The translations under genes and the position numbers were made by a program. A stretch of DNA of 64,000 nt from Ascochyta rabiei (taxonomy: Eukaryota; Ascomycota; Dothideomycetes; Pleosporales; Didymellaceae), in contig NC_082425.1 in the NCBI RefSeq assembly GCF_004011695.2, forward strand, positions 62,001 through 126,000, in the 5' to 3' direction. This document shows, in pieces, positions 12,573 to 24,266 of this stretch. Within the stretch, counting starts at the first letter, position 1. The number at the start of each line of letters is the position of its first letter. The notes beneath the pieces are model-generated. The model was not told the DNA's origin and did not search any database. It saw only the letters and a program-made list of their open reading frames with translations.

Positions 12573-13195
12573 GAAGCTCAGTGTCAATTCACTTTGAAGC
12601 ACAAATTCCTGCAACACGGGATAAAGAAGCCCTCAGTTGGCCCTAGGAGATCCGGAGAACTGATAAGAGAAAGGCGTTGCGTGGCGATAGCCCGAGTTTT
12701 TGGCCTCGGCACTGTGCCTTGCACCAGCATGCTGAGCAGTGAGAGCGTGATGTCCACCATTTCCACGTGGTCACCATGATTTCGTTGTGGGGAGAGACGC
12801 GCATCTTCCCACTTTCGAATCAGCGCCAAGTTTGCGACATTGGTTCGAGAATTGCGCGATCTTGACGAACCTAACCCCGAAAGGTTTAGTCCATCAAGCT
12901 CGTCCACTAAACACCACGGCAGCGTATCTAACTTGACCACATGTGTCGTCAGGCACAAGACGCCATGCATCTTGGACGGAGCACAACTACTGACGCCCGT
13001 CGGTATCGTGGTCGGCAGGATGATAGACCGCACAGGTGCCGACCGGAGACAACGCCCCCGATTGCACGTAAATGTGTAGCGGGATGGCGTATTCACTGGA
13101 AGAAACGGAGCTGATACATTGCACTCCTCACTTATTGTTCCCGGCTGTCAACTCCTATCAGCTCGCCTCCAGACAGTCGGATCTGCCTGGACGTC
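12573..13195. promoter_or_regulatory. Divergent promoter between FMO and MFS genes
   Basis: About 620 bp between the divergently transcribed monooxygenase (minus) and permease (plus) genes. No credible gene is present. A shared promoter is likely given the head-to-head layout, but I did not identify specific binding sites. Confidence 0.5.
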
Positions 13196-14758
13196 ATGGC
13201 TTCCAAACATGAAAGAAATGTATTTGAAAGTGCAGTTCAGAGCGATGCACCTGATGTACAAATCGCCATCGGCGTTGAGCCGAACGCTGCAACGAGATAT
13301 GCGAGGCGAAAGTAAGTGACTTTCTGATTTGCCGGACAACCAGTGACTGATTGTAGGGTTGACACCACCGTCCTTCCACTCCTGTTCCTAGGCTTGCTGG
13401 TCTTCCAGTTGGATCGCATGAATCTCGCCAGTGCGCTTACCGATGGCTTCGCGAAAGACATAGCTGTGAACCAAAACACCATAAATCTCGGCAACCAGCT
13501 CATGTTTCTGGGTATCGTCGTGCTGGAGATCCCATCCAACATCATTCTTCAACGTATCGGCCCACGAAAGTGGATCTCGGCACAGGTTTTTATCTTTGGC
13601 TTTGTAGCGACCTTACAGGTCTTTGTGAGAAACGAAGCCGGCTTTTTAGTATCGAGGTCCTTCTTGGGATTGTGCGAAGCCGGGTACATCCCAGGCGGAA
13701 TCTATACGCTGTCGACATGGTACACGAAGCGCGAGCTTGCGAAGCGAGTGGCAATTTTCTTCTTTGGCATGTTCGGCGGCAATGCAATCAGTCCGATACT
13801 AGCGAGTGGCATTCTACAGCTGGGCGGTCGTGGAGGGATGAAGGGATGGCAGTGGCTTTTTTTGCGTGAGTCAGGTCGTCTCCCCGATGTTCGCACAATT
13901 GACCGGACTCCAGTCGAAGGCGTGTTTACAATGGTTGTTGCGATTCTACTGCTGTTGCTTCTCCCTGGGAGTCCCGATGAGCCTCGTCCATTGCTCTCTC
14001 CTGGCCTGATTCGGTTCACAGGTGTTGATCGAGAAGCTCTTCGACAGCACCTTGAGACAGACGACGAGGAGAAAAAGTATGGGGCTCAGGGAATGCATAT
14101 TCCGCTGTCACTAGTCTGGCAGACGCTGAAGCACTACCGTCGATGGGCTTCTTTTGTATCAACGTTCGCCGTCTTCTCAACTTGGTCGTCTTTGACCACG
14201 TACACCCCGACTATCATCATGGCCTTGGGGTTCACCCGTATACAAGCGAATCTGTTGGCCTCGGTTGGTGGCTTCCTCGCCCTTGGTGTAGTGTTCTTCT
14301 TCGGTTGGCTATCCGACCGGACCAACAAACGGGGGATGGCTGTGATCATAGCACACATCTGCTATTTCGTTGTGCTTATCGTAGCCCGTTCGGTGCATCC
14401 CTCGGTGGGCAAGTGGTTTCGCTGGGGTTTATGGACAACGATCAATGCTTTCGCTATTGGCTACCACCCTGTCCATAATTCCTGGGTCCAACTAAATTGC
14501 AAAGATCCTCGCGAGCGCAGTATTAGCATCGCGATGTGGGTCATGGCTGCAATCTCGGGCTTGATGGTCGGTACACAGTACTATCGTGCTGATGATGTAC
14601 CATTCTACAAAAAAGGGCTGAGAATACAGATCATCATGGTCGCAGTCGGCATGCTCTTCGCCGTTTTGCAGGAAGTCGTATACGTGTCGTATAATCGGAA
14701 AGTTTTGAGGAAGTGGGAAGCAGAGGGTGGCAAGAGACCATGGTTGTACACGCCCTGA
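13196..14758 (+). CDS. MFS permease, anion:cation symporter (Dal5/allantoate-permease) type
   Basis: Plasma-membrane transporter of 489 residues with about twelve hydrophobic segments. Three exons: 13196-13311, 13357-13865 and 13914-14758. The second intron (13866-13913) is exactly 48 nt and has no in-frame stop, so a naive open frame reads straight through it; removing it restores the conserved family sequence WQWLFLLEGVFT. Recognisable elements are LDRMNLASALT in the first membrane segment, the FLGLCEAGYIPGG block of segment 4, and the sugar-transporter-like loop GWLSDRTNKR. Members of this family import allantoate, nicotinate, pantothenate and related organic anions. It sits head-to-head with the FMO gene, and its stop codon is only 46 bp from the stop of the Pus4 gene. 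Confidence 0.9.
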
Positions 14759-14804
14759 GCGTGTAATGTCACATGGACATAACTCACGGCCGAATAGTGT
14801 ATGT

Positions 14805-15956
14805 TTACATCTCTGTTTCTGGAGGTTGACTTGTTGCTCCCTCCTGGACAGGTCCGCTCACCGCGGGCTTCCGGCTCCATTTGCCTTTGTACTTGCCGCC
14901 TTGCTGCTTGATCCTCTCCTGCTTTGTATCGGCGACGAACCCACCTCGGAATCTTTGCTTGGGTCTTTCACTTTGTTCGGTCACCTTTCTCTGTCTTGTT
15001 GCCGCACTTCGCCCGTTCACATGTCCAGATGGTACCGGATTTGCAGCTACCCAAGATTCGAGTTGCTGACAAATCTTTGCGCCCCAAGTTTCTTCGCCAC
15101 CATCAAGATCTGCATACGTGATCGCAGTTGTCAGACCTGGCGACTCTGGCGGATCAAAAGTTGTGTACGTTGCTTGTCGCGTGCGCAGCAACGTTGCCAT
15201 ATGAGATCTTGACTGGCAAGCAATACCCAGATCGTGCGCAAAACTTCGAACATAAAAGCCAGAACAGACTGTGAGTCTCACACGAGCTGCCGGTGCGGCT
15301 GCTACTTTGTCTTCCCCGGGATACGCGAACTCGTGCTGGCCAGGCTCATACCATGCCAGCAGTGTGCACTCGTCGACATGCATGTCCCTACTCTCCAGTT
15401 GCCTTGGGAGCTCCTCACCTCCGCGGGCATACTCGCACGCTTTTTTCCCATTGATCTTTAGAGCTGAGTAGATTGGTGGCGCCTGCCCGATATTGCCTCT
15501 GAAGTGTGCAAGCTTCCCTTCTACTAAGGTCTTGGTGACATGCGCACAGTGCGCTCGCTCAGTGACGATGCCGGTGCAATCATACGAGTCTGTACTCGCG
15601 CCGAAAAGCACGGTAGTCTCGTAAGTCTTAGTGCAGGCGAGATACTTTTGTAGCTGCTTCGTGCCTCTGCCGATGCCAACAATGAGCACGCCCGCAGCCA
15701 ATGGGTCCAGAGTGCCGCCATGGCCCATCTTGAAAACCTGATCATCGCTCTTGCTAGTCCTTTTGGGCTGGTGTTGAAGTAGCGGGGCAAATGCCTGGGA
15801 TGGCGCAAAAGTAGCTTGTAGCTTCTCGAGTACATCCGCAGACGAAACGTGGGCCGGTTTGGCAACGGCTACATACAGTCAATGACTAGACGTTGAACAG
15901 CCGTCACCATGCTCACCGAAGATGCCTTCAAGAACTGTTTTCTTTGGAGTTTCCAT
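14805..15956 (-). CDS. PUS4: tRNA pseudouridine synthase, TruB/Pus4 family
   Basis: Enzyme expected to convert U55 of tRNAs to pseudouridine in nucleus and mitochondria, judged from its family. Two exons, 15917-15956 and 14805-15868, with a 48-nt intron; 367 residues. The first exon codes only METPKKTVLEGIF, after which AVAKPAHVSSADVLEKL gives the family's KPxGxTS block. GHGGTLDPLAAGVLIVG contains the catalytic Asp (residue 68). KINGKKACEYARGGEE and the RLTVCSGFYVRSFAHDLG block near residue 240 are the further conserved TruB motifs. A basic low-complexity tail (KYKGKWSRK) follows, as in fungal Pus4 proteins. Gene symbol rests on family similarity. Confidence 0.92.
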
Positions 15957-16234
15957 TCTATAGTACTGCGGCTGATGCAAGAGATGCGTCACCGAGATGA
16001 AAGAGGAAGTTTCGTGTGATTTAGTAGCGCTAGTGCCATATTCGGCTAGCACTTTCAGATAGCTCAGTCGTGGACTCATGGAGTAAAAGAACTTCACGAG
16101 CTCTACGTAGCGTGTATTTGTCTAAGATTATATCTAGTTCGAGCTGTGCAGATTGTGTAATCACTTGATACAGGCTCAAAGCAGAGTGCATTTTCTGAGA
16201 TCCACCAATTCTCCAACACCGGCAATTGTCATCA

Positions 16235-19200
16235 TCATCTTACATCCGCACTCTGCTCATTGAGCTTCTTGACTAGCCTCAGTATCTTGGGCCACAACTC
16301 TGGTATCCTGAATGGCTTAGAGATGGCATCGTCCATGCCTGCGGCCAGCGCCTGCTCTACCTGTTCCATACGCGCATTGGCACTGACAGCCAGAATTGGT
16401 AGTCGCGTGTGTGCTTCTGGTGGTAACGACGATTCCGATATATTGAACGCAGGGAAGGATGAAAGTGGGTTGACAGATGATGCTGTCAGTTGCCTCAATA
16501 ATCCCGGATGCTGTTTAAGTGGCGGAGCGAGCAGGCCTTTCGCTTCGTATTCGCGGATTCTTTGCGCACATGTAAGCCCATCCATGACCGGCATCTCAAT
16601 ATCCATGAATATGATATCAACATCGTGCTGCCTGGGTGCGCTGAAATACTCCACCTCCTCCTCTTCCGTAGTGGTGTCGTGGTTGTTTCTGGGCGTGCCT
16701 CGCCAGTACACACTACCCTTAAGCCAGTCGAGCGCTTGTTGTCCATCACCAGCAACGCTGATGTTCCACCCAAACTTCGTCAACTGCTTCTTGAGCACCC
16801 TTTGGTTGACCAGGTTGTCTTCGACAATCAGGATGCTAAGCTTCACATCTTTCATGACGTTCTCGGTCGAGATTGTGCGCTGCAGCCCAGACCGAATTTT
16901 CAGCGACTGACCATCGGGCGGCGTAGCCTTGCGTGTGCGAACGAAGAATGCGAATGTAGAGCCAATGTCTGGATCGGACGCTACACCGATTGCGCCACCT
17001 TGGAGGGTCGCGAGGGATTTTGAGATGAACAGTCCCAATCCTGATCCACCGTACTTTACATGCGTACGAGGTGTTGCTTGAGTGAACCTCGAGAACAGCT
17101 TTTGCTGTTCGTCGAATGTCATACCGCAGCCCGTGTCCTGAACTTTCAGCCACAGGTAGGCCGACTCTCCGTCACCCCATTCGAGACCCTCGGTCAATCC
17201 TCTTGGTTGTTGTCTGGAAAAAGTGAAATTGATTGTGTCCCAGACTTCAGGCGGTCGATTGCAAGAGGCGCCCAGAGTGACAGTGATTCGTCGAGATAGC
17301 CTGTCCTTGGTAAACTTGATTGCGTTCGTACTATGACATGTCAGTGAGTGTCCAGAGCTTGGCTGCAGCCACTCACAGGAGGTTAATCAAGACTTGAAGC
17401 AGTCGAGATGGATCTAACATGACCCAATCGTAGCCTTCGAGTGTCGGGTCTTTCCGAAACTCAAGCTTGATGCCCATCTGATTGCATTCTACGTCAAACA
17501 TCTTCAAGGCTTCGCAAACAACTACGGTGGACTGAACTCGCACTGGCGTTACTGAAATTAGGTTCGAATCCAGCTTGGACAATGTGAGGACGTCGTCGAT
17601 AACGCGCTTTTGATGTAGCGAACACGAAACTATGGTCTGCAATGAGTCGATACTCGTCGCAATCTCATCGCGAATCTTTTCAAAGTCTAGGTCAACGAGT
17701 AAGGTGTTTTCGCCATGAAATGGCAGCCCCTGCAATGATGCGATAACAGAATCCGCGCATTGAACCACGGCGGACAATGGGTTGCGAAGCTCGTGGGACG
17801 TCATGTCGACGAAGCTTCTTCGAGTTAGCGATGCTATCACGGCGATACTTGAGTCGTCGGAGCCTTACTTCTCCTGTTGTCGTTTTGCTTCCAGAGCTTC
17901 TTCTGTTCGTTGTCTCTGCACCGTCTCTGCCCATTTGAATTGCTGTCCTTGTTAGCTTTACGGCCTCACTGCCAGGTCACTTGCCCTTACCGAAATGTCG
18001 AAAAGAGTGCCCAAAATACCTGAATCATGTCAATCTCCGCGAATGGCCACTACGGGCATGCAGCTTACTGAGAACCTTTCCGCTCTCGTCGACTTCCGGA
18101 TAGTTCGAGCTTTGCACCCAAATGTTCGAGACAATACCGTCCTGATTCACCCAAGTTTTCTTGAGTCGAACCTGAACGCCATCTGACTTTTTACCGGCCA
18201 ACATCTGCTGCCAGTCATCTTCTACTTTTTTCAGGTCCTCGTCGGCGACAAGCCCGAACCATTCGATTTGATCGAGTGGCTCTCGCAAATGCCCGGTGAG
18301 CTCAAAAAACTGGTCGTTGACGTAGTTCATGCCTTGGCCTTGTCAATAGCTGCCTGGCCCCTCCACCTGGAGACGTACCTTGTTCGGGGACGAATATGTA
18401 AATAGCAATTGGAGACAGCTGTGCGAATCTGGCAAACTTCTGCTCTGACAATCTTGCCTGTTCTAACGCTTCTACGCGTGCTTGCGCAACCTCTTGAGAT
18501 TTCTTCTGTGCCATGATATCGATGGTGTTGCCAGCAATGCTGATCAGTGTTCCTTCTTCATCAAACACGGGTACGCAGGCCGAAAGTATCCATTGTGCTG
18601 CAGCGGCAGAGCCTGAGGCCGCTTTCCATCTCATCTCAAATGTCACCGAATTGCCAGATGCCAAATTGTTCCACATGGACATGACTAGGCCCTGGTCCTC
18701 GGGATAGACAAGGTCCATGAAAGAGAATTCGACCTGTGCCGGTAAGTTCCGAGGATGCGAAGAGAGTCGATACCATGCTTCGTTAGCATGAATTAACTTC
18801 CCTTCTGCATTGTATTCAAAAACTCCCACATCCGACATCTCCATCATAGTCTGAAGTCCTTCCCATCGTGCGGTGAGGTTGGTCCGAGGTAATGTTCGGA
18901 GCAAGGCCGACCTACTGGCTTCCTTCTCTTGCACAATCTCCTCTTTTGAACGACGGTAGATGCGGCCCCAGTTCCCGACATCACGCTTGACTGTTGCCTC
19001 TTTCGTTGCGTCCGGGGTGCTGGCATCGCTGCTTGACTCATGTTCTGGTGAAGCTTCTGTTGCTCGTATGATCTTCCATGCTAAGCCCGGCCCCGCATGT
19101 TGTGAGGTCCATCTCTTTCCACGGAAATCCTGCTGCGGTTTGTAGTCGCCGAGAGCTTGCGCCCATGATCTGAATAGTAACGCTGCCCTGTTGCGATCCT

Positions 19201-19366
19201 CCACGCGTGCTTGAAACTCGCCACGTCGGAACGCTGCGTTACAAAATACGAACTCAAACTCGAGTAGCTCTTGTCCGGTCCTGATAACAAACGTTGGCAC
19301 AGGATCGAGTTCCAGTGTCACCAGGTCCAGCGAAGATGACTGCGAAGGCTCCAAGACTGGTGACAT
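16235..19366 (-). CDS. Hybrid sensor histidine kinase with PAS domains and C-terminal receiver
   Basis: Soluble two-component sensor of 963 residues in six exons: 18379-19366, 18069-18332, 17991-18019 (29 nt), 17869-17942, 17377-17817 and 16235-17330. Every junction keeps frame and uses GT-AG. Two PAS domains lie near residues 172-290 and 310-430. The HisKA box is MTSHELRNPLSAV with the phosphorylated His at residue 460. The ATPase domain shows NLLTNAIKFT, DTGCGM and GGSGLGLFISK. The receiver (about 764-960) has ILIVEDNLVNQ, the phospho-acceptor Asp at residue 842 in IIFMDIEMPVMDG, and the lysine motif SKPF, with a long loop inserted before the Asp. No transmembrane segment is seen, so it is probably cytoplasmic. 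The acceptor of exon 2 is ambiguous by 6 nt. The stimulus is unknown. Confidence 0.9.
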
Positions 19367-21063
19367 ACCGATCCCGGTCCAACACTCCCGATTCTTCGTG
19401 CTTCAAAGCATTTGCACGAGTAACAGCTCCGTGTTTTCTGTGCTTTGGTAAGGATATGTGGTAGATCGACGTGGGGTTAAGGCGGGAATTCCAGGTGGAG
19501 GTGAGTGAACTCAAAGTGTGAAATTGGCAGTTTCGACCATGTGGCACTAATAGACGCTTGCCGGACGCTCTGGAACCGGCCTTGCCCTTCGATTGCCACC
19601 CGAAGGACTTTAAAAGGAGTATCTACTCCCTTCGAGCCCTCGGCTTACAACGTTGACAATGATGCAAGCTGATAGGTTGTCAGCGGTCCTGGCCGACAAA
19701 CCTTGCAGACCGCCGCACCGCTCGCTGTTTCCCACAGTTGTGTTCCAGATCTCCATTCTAACCAAATGCGCCCGGAACGTGATGGCGTCATCGTGCAGCT
19801 GGCGGTTGTAGCCGCATTCTGCCGCCTCAGATCTGCGCTCTGGTCGGTGATCGTGATCGATGCTTGGGCCCCCACGAGACAGTTTCGTGCCGGCTCAAGG
19901 TCTTTATCCTGACTTCTACTTCGTGCGCTGTACCGTGTACTGGTTCGCGCGTACCTGTCGTCGTGGTTTGACTACTGGCCAATAGATCGTGTTGTTCTCA
20001 AACACAAACCAAGGCTTTGAGCCAGCAGCACTGTTTGCAACTACCAGAGCCACGTACGTGGGTGATACATTCTGGCCCGCTGGTGGAGTGAAGTACCAAG
20101 AGGAGACGAATATGGGGAGGAAAATCTAGAATTGAAACCTTGTGGAAGCAGCTTGCCGATGGAGGATCAATCATGCAGATCCAACCAATCACGATTCTTC
20201 CATGCTGGTTCCTGCATCTGAAAATCCACCTCTGCTGTAGACGTTGTAAGCTCAGCAAGCGATGTTCTTGCACTCTGGCAACTGTGTCGAGACGCCGCTC
20301 ATCGCAAGGCACTCGAGAGCCCAGGGTTACCTGACCTGATCGCGTCGTGCTCACCGATGAGCACTGATACATGCCTAGACAATCACGTTTTTTTTCCTCG
20401 CGACCTTGTCAGAGGTTTCATTTCGTCTACTGTCCTAGCTTCCTGGCCTCGTAAGATACCCTGCTTGTCTCAACAATAGAAGCAACGTCGCATCGTACAG
20501 GTACATGTTCCGCGAATACAGAGACCTCCAATGTCTGATTCTCAAGAGTCGTCCAGCGTAATGCCGAGCATAATGCCGAGGCGCGCCAAGGTCATTGACC
20601 TACACCATGGTAACGGCGAGCCTCATCGTTACAAGTCGAGTGTTGCATCGCATCTCCGGCAGGCGCTCGTCAACAACACCAAGGTTCGGCTATGGCGTCG
20701 GTAGGATGTGTAGTTCGAATAAGGATGCGCAACAGCCCTGCCGCGGCGAAGGGCGCATTCGAATGCCAAACTGAAACGCCGAGAGAGTTCCAACCGGCGC
20801 AACTTTGCCAGCCGTACACGGTAAAAGCTTCTGGATTCCTACTCAAGATCTCAACGACCAGCCAGCTGCTACAACGCAATTCAGTCGACTCACCAGCACA
20901 GCAACGTCGTCCAGGAGTCACCAGGACAACACTGTCAGCCCCGTGCTATGCCAAGCCTGTACATGGCATATCCCCCCTCTTGATCCCTACCACGCACAAG
21001 CTCGAGAACAGCCCCCCATTCCCTCCTTGACCCCAATCTCCCCACCCCGCTTTTGCACCTCCA
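19367..21063. other. Intergenic; one short ORF at 20531-20704
   Basis: About 1.7 kb between the histidine kinase start and the small Cys-protein gene. A plus-strand open frame at 20531-20704 (57 codons, starting MSDSQESSSVMPSIMPRRAK) has plausible codon use and could be a first exon or a small gene, but I find no convincing continuation. The remainder looks non-coding and includes the kinase promoter. Confidence 0.35.
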
Positions 21064-21438
21064 CTACCTCGCCGCATTCCAATCCGGCATCCGCGGCCTC
21101 TTCGCCCGCCGCCCAGAACGAGACTGCGGTTCCGTGCCCCTGCAGCGTGGACATCTATAATCGGGCTCGCCATTCTCGAACCGCCCCTCCGTAACAAGCT
21201 CATACCCGTAATTGTACATATCTGCCGTCATGCGGTAGTAGTCCGGCTTTGGGGCCACGGGGCAGGGCAGCGCGGAGCCGTGGTTGGCCTCGCGGGCGTA
21301 GTAGTTTCTGCAGAGGACGATGTCCCAGACGCCGTGTTGCATGAATTTCCTCTCGTCGACGGGGCGCGGGAGGCCGTTGGGGGCTGCTTCGGGGCGGTGC
21401 GCGCACGCGCTGCCGGTAAAGTACTTCCATTCGCACAT
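21064..21438 (-). CDS. Small hypothetical protein with terminal CxxC motif
   Basis: A single-exon frame of 124 residues, beginning MCEWKYFTGSACAHRPEA and ending with the basic run RSGRRAKRPR. It has a CPRC pair near residue 96 and several other cysteines near the N-terminus (Cys2, Cys12), so a small metal-binding fold is possible. The opening Met-Cys-x-x-x-x-x-F/Y with a later Cys-x-His resembles small uncharacterised fungal proteins, but I cannot name a family. There is no signal peptide. The promoter region to its right (21439-22000) contains no other gene. Function unknown. Confidence 0.55.
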   Translation of the reverse strand: MCEWKYFTGSACAHRPEAAPNGLPRPVDERKFMQHGVWDIVLCRNYYAREANHGSALPCPVAPKPDYYRMTADMYNYGYELVTEGRFENGEPDYRCPRCRGTEPQSRSGRRAKRPRMPDWNAAR

Positions 21439-22000
21439 GATGTTGTTTGTGAGGTCGCTTTTGTGAATCTTTTAGAGTGTTGTGGTTGCGGTTGATTATG
21501 TTCAGGTGATTGTGTTCAGTTGGTTGTGTTTGAGAATCTGTAGTAGAGAAGACCTGCTGGTACTTATATGCATAGGGATTCTGTGGTGAATGGCTCTTGG
21601 TCCCTTTGTGAGAACGAAGTGTAGACACTGTGATTGCATAAGGTGCAATGTATGTGAAAGGCGTTGTTGGATTTGAATACCGCGTGCCTGGCGGTGCTGT
21701 CCAGTTCCAATCTACTTGACAGCCGTCCATTAATTGTCTGGTAATTGATTCAGCGATCTGCATTGGCATAAATACTGGCTCTGGACTGGAATAGGAAATG
21801 CGACATGATGTTCAGCGGCTTGGACACTGATCGACAGATTCGGCAACGGTGCATCGTGACGCTGTGCAGATTACAAACGCTGTTGAACTGGTGGAGTTGC
21901 TTGATTATGTACATTCGAAGGTTGAGTAGATAAGTGTGATTGATCCTTCGTCCTAAGACAATTAGCTGGGTAACGTGAACTCTTCGGTTCCGTCATACCT

Positions 22001-23055
22001 CTACAGCTCCTTCAGGTGAGTAGACTGGCTTTCCTCTTTCCTCAGCTCCTTTGCGCCAGTCACCGGGCGCCCCTCGACCGCCTTCTCTCCACCGACCAGC
22101 TTGAAGCCGTTGTAGAACAGCCACTCGGTCGCACGCTCGACCGGCTCATCGAACATGTAGGGCAGGAAGGGGACGGCTGCGAGACCGAGCTGTGCGGCGT
22201 TAGCATGATGTCTGAATGCAGAGGGAATTCAACTTACGCCGATTGGACCCCACGTCCTCAGGGTCTTGTTCTTGGCGTCTTTCAGCGCACGGCCAGAGTA
22301 CCTGACGATACTGTGAATCGTGAACGCAGGCAGGCCCATCGAGGCAACGGCCTGGAAGATGGCCCTCTGCGCCATGACCGCTCTGTAGTCCTCAATTGCA
22401 GGTATTCTTCCAGCAACCACCTCCCCACCCGTCAACACGCTGCCCTGGCCACCAAGCTTCACGCCCTCAGTGCTCGTGGCCTTCTGCGCCAGCTGCTGCA
22501 CCTGGCCGACGACGCCTGTGGCATGTCCCGTTGCTGCCATGTCCCTGTTCTCCTTGGCCTGCTCGTTGATCTGGGCGGGGCCGTCGGCGTAGTTCTCAGG
22601 GTGCAGGGCCTTTTGGTTGCGGACGTAGGCCTTGTAGCCCTCGTGGGCGACATCGCCAGTCAGGTAGAGCCAGGAGACAGCGTATGCGCCCTTGACCAGG
22701 TAGGGGTGGGCAATGGGTCGGAAGGACTCGCCGATGTCGGACGTGTAGGCTACATAGCGGTGGGCCGAGAGCATGATGGTGCGGATGCGGGTTGCGTAGG
22801 CGGCATAACGGATCGACGTGTCGGTCGTGTCTTCTGCTCTGGGGTGGTTCAGTGGGCATTGGGTTTGCGTCTGGGGGGTAATGGCTTCTACCTTCCGTCT
22901 GAGATGGAATCCCACACGCCCTCATCTTCCAGCTTGTCCATGATGTCCTTGGGCAGCTGCTTGCGCGGCGGCGGCACAGAGAAGTCTGGTCGTGCTTCCT
23001 TGCGCAGGCGCTCGACGCCATCCACCTCTGCGAGTGTTTTGTCGTCCTTGGCCAT
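22001..23055 (-). CDS. Mitochondrial fission process protein, MTP18/MTFP1 family
   Basis: Inner-membrane mitochondrial protein of 317 residues in three exons: 22892-23055, 22238-22838 and 22001-22189; junctions keep frame with GT-AG introns of 55 and 48 nt. The region RYAAYATRIRTIMLSAHRY followed by VAYTSDIGESFRP is the family's start, and YLVKGAYAVSWLYLTGDVAHEGYKA and MGLPAFTIHSIVRYSGRAL are further conserved hydrophobic blocks. The last exon adds LAAVPFLPYMFDEPVERATEW. In animals the family promotes mitochondrial fission; the fungal role is less clear. It is divergent from the ATP synthase subunit k gene, so both neighbours act in the mitochondrial inner membrane and may share a promoter. 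Confidence 0.88.
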
Positions 23056-23387
23056 TATCGCCGAGTTGTCCCTCTCTTGTCGTGGTATCTTGGCAAGCAG
23101 GAAAACCGAAGAAAAGAAATTCCCAGGGGAGTGGAAGGCAATCGAGACTGATCCGCGTGCAGTTGCAGTTGCAGTTGCAGTTGCAGTTGCCTACCTGCGA
23201 CGTCATCCGTCCAAGCCGAGGTCGTCAGCCACACCCACCGCCTCAGCCATACGCCCCGCCACACTTACGTAAGCGCGCATCCTATGGTCCATCAACACCT
23301 CTCCACCATCCCCAACGCCCACGACGTCCATCCATTGCGCCATCACCACCTCTCGCCTCACCTCGCCGCCCATCCCCACCCGCCAAA
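23056..23387. promoter_or_regulatory. Divergent promoter of two mitochondrial genes, with AGTTGC hexamer repeat
   Basis: A 332-bp spacer separates the start codons of the MTFP1-like gene (minus) and the subunit k gene (plus). It contains five tandem AGTTGC hexamers at 23161-23190. The pyrimidine-rich stretch near 23320-23385 precedes the subunit k start. Co-regulation is inferred from layout only. Confidence 0.55.
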
Positions 23388-23845
23388 ATGGTTGCTATGT
23401 ACACTATCGCCGGCCGCCAGGTCGGATCGCACGTTGTACGTTGACCCTGGCCGTCGTCTGCGAAAAAAAGCTCGACGCAGCTCTGCCCGCCCACGACGAG
23501 CGCAGCCGCCTGGCGCGTGAGCTGCAGCTGCAACAATGGCGACTCTGCAGCGGCCACGCCAACCAGCCCAGCCGACACGCTCCGGGGTGCACATCCGCTG
23601 ACACGAAATGCAATAGCTCGCGATCGCCACGCTGGCCACCACCTTCTCGCTCGCCGCGTTCTCGCTGTCCGGCGGCGACAAGGTCGACAAGACGCAGCCG
23701 CCGATCAACGCCAAGAGCAAGGATGAGGAGAGCTTCGTCAAGTACGTCGTCCCTGTCCACATGAGGGAGCGAGGGAGAGCACTGGCTAACGACACGCAGG
23801 AGCTTTGTCCAGAAGGCCGAGGAGAAGGTCGCCGGAAAGCAGTAG
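23388..23845 (+). CDS. ATP19: Mitochondrial F1Fo ATP synthase subunit k (Atp19-like)
   Basis: Very small inner-membrane protein of 72 residues, too broken by introns to appear as one open frame. Exons are 23388-23435, 23617-23741 and 23800-23845, with 181- and 58-nt GT-AG introns. The protein starts MVAMYTIAGRQVGSHVLAIA, matching the conserved YTIAGRxxGSHVLAM opening of yeast and fungal subunit k, followed by one hydrophobic segment (TLATTFSLAAFSLSGG) and a charged C-terminus ending EKVAGKQ. In yeast this subunit associates with the dimeric enzyme. The 3' untranslated region carries (TTGTG)5 at 23981-24005 and short GCAA and GGACA repeats. Confidence 0.88.
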
Positions 23846-23980
23846 ACCGTCCGTCCGCATACTGTGTAGTGGATGGAAAGTCAAGCTGGAGGGGGGATGA
23901 GTTGTAGATACGCAGATTGTACCAACAGGTCGCATTGCAATGGAGAGAGATGAATGTACAAGCGGCGTCGCCTTTGCGTG

Positions 23981-24005
23981 TTGTGTTGTGTTGTGTTGTG
24001 TTGTG
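23981..24005. repeat. (TTGTG)5 microsatellite
   Basis: Five perfect tandem TTGTG units downstream of the subunit k gene. Confidence 0.9.
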
Positions 24006-24266
24006 CGGTGCCGTGCCGTGGAGTGAATAGGAGATGAGGTGACATTGCGACAACCTGCAGACGCAGCAAGCAAGCAAGCAAGACAGGACAGGACAGGACA
24101 CCAGGTATCGCGCCGATGCAAAACGACCAAAAAAAAAACCCCCCCGGCACCCTCGTAAAGCAAGACGCGCTCCGCCAGACGCCGTAACCCGCGCGCAACC
24201 CGCTCCATCGCAAACAGCGAAGAAGGAAAAGAATAGGTCGCTCTCCATTCACCCTTGCTACTCTTC

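Noticed and set aside
17555..17590. GGTTCGAATCC, resembling a tRNA T-loop/B box
   Set aside because: Lies inside an exon of the histidine kinase and no cloverleaf can be formed around it.
20140..20372. Short frames with Cys-rich pieces on both strands
   Set aside because: Too short, no family signature, and no supporting splice sites.
22016..23272. 418-codon plus-strand frame
   Set aside because: Antisense to the three-exon MTFP1-like gene, whose splice structure and protein family fit well.
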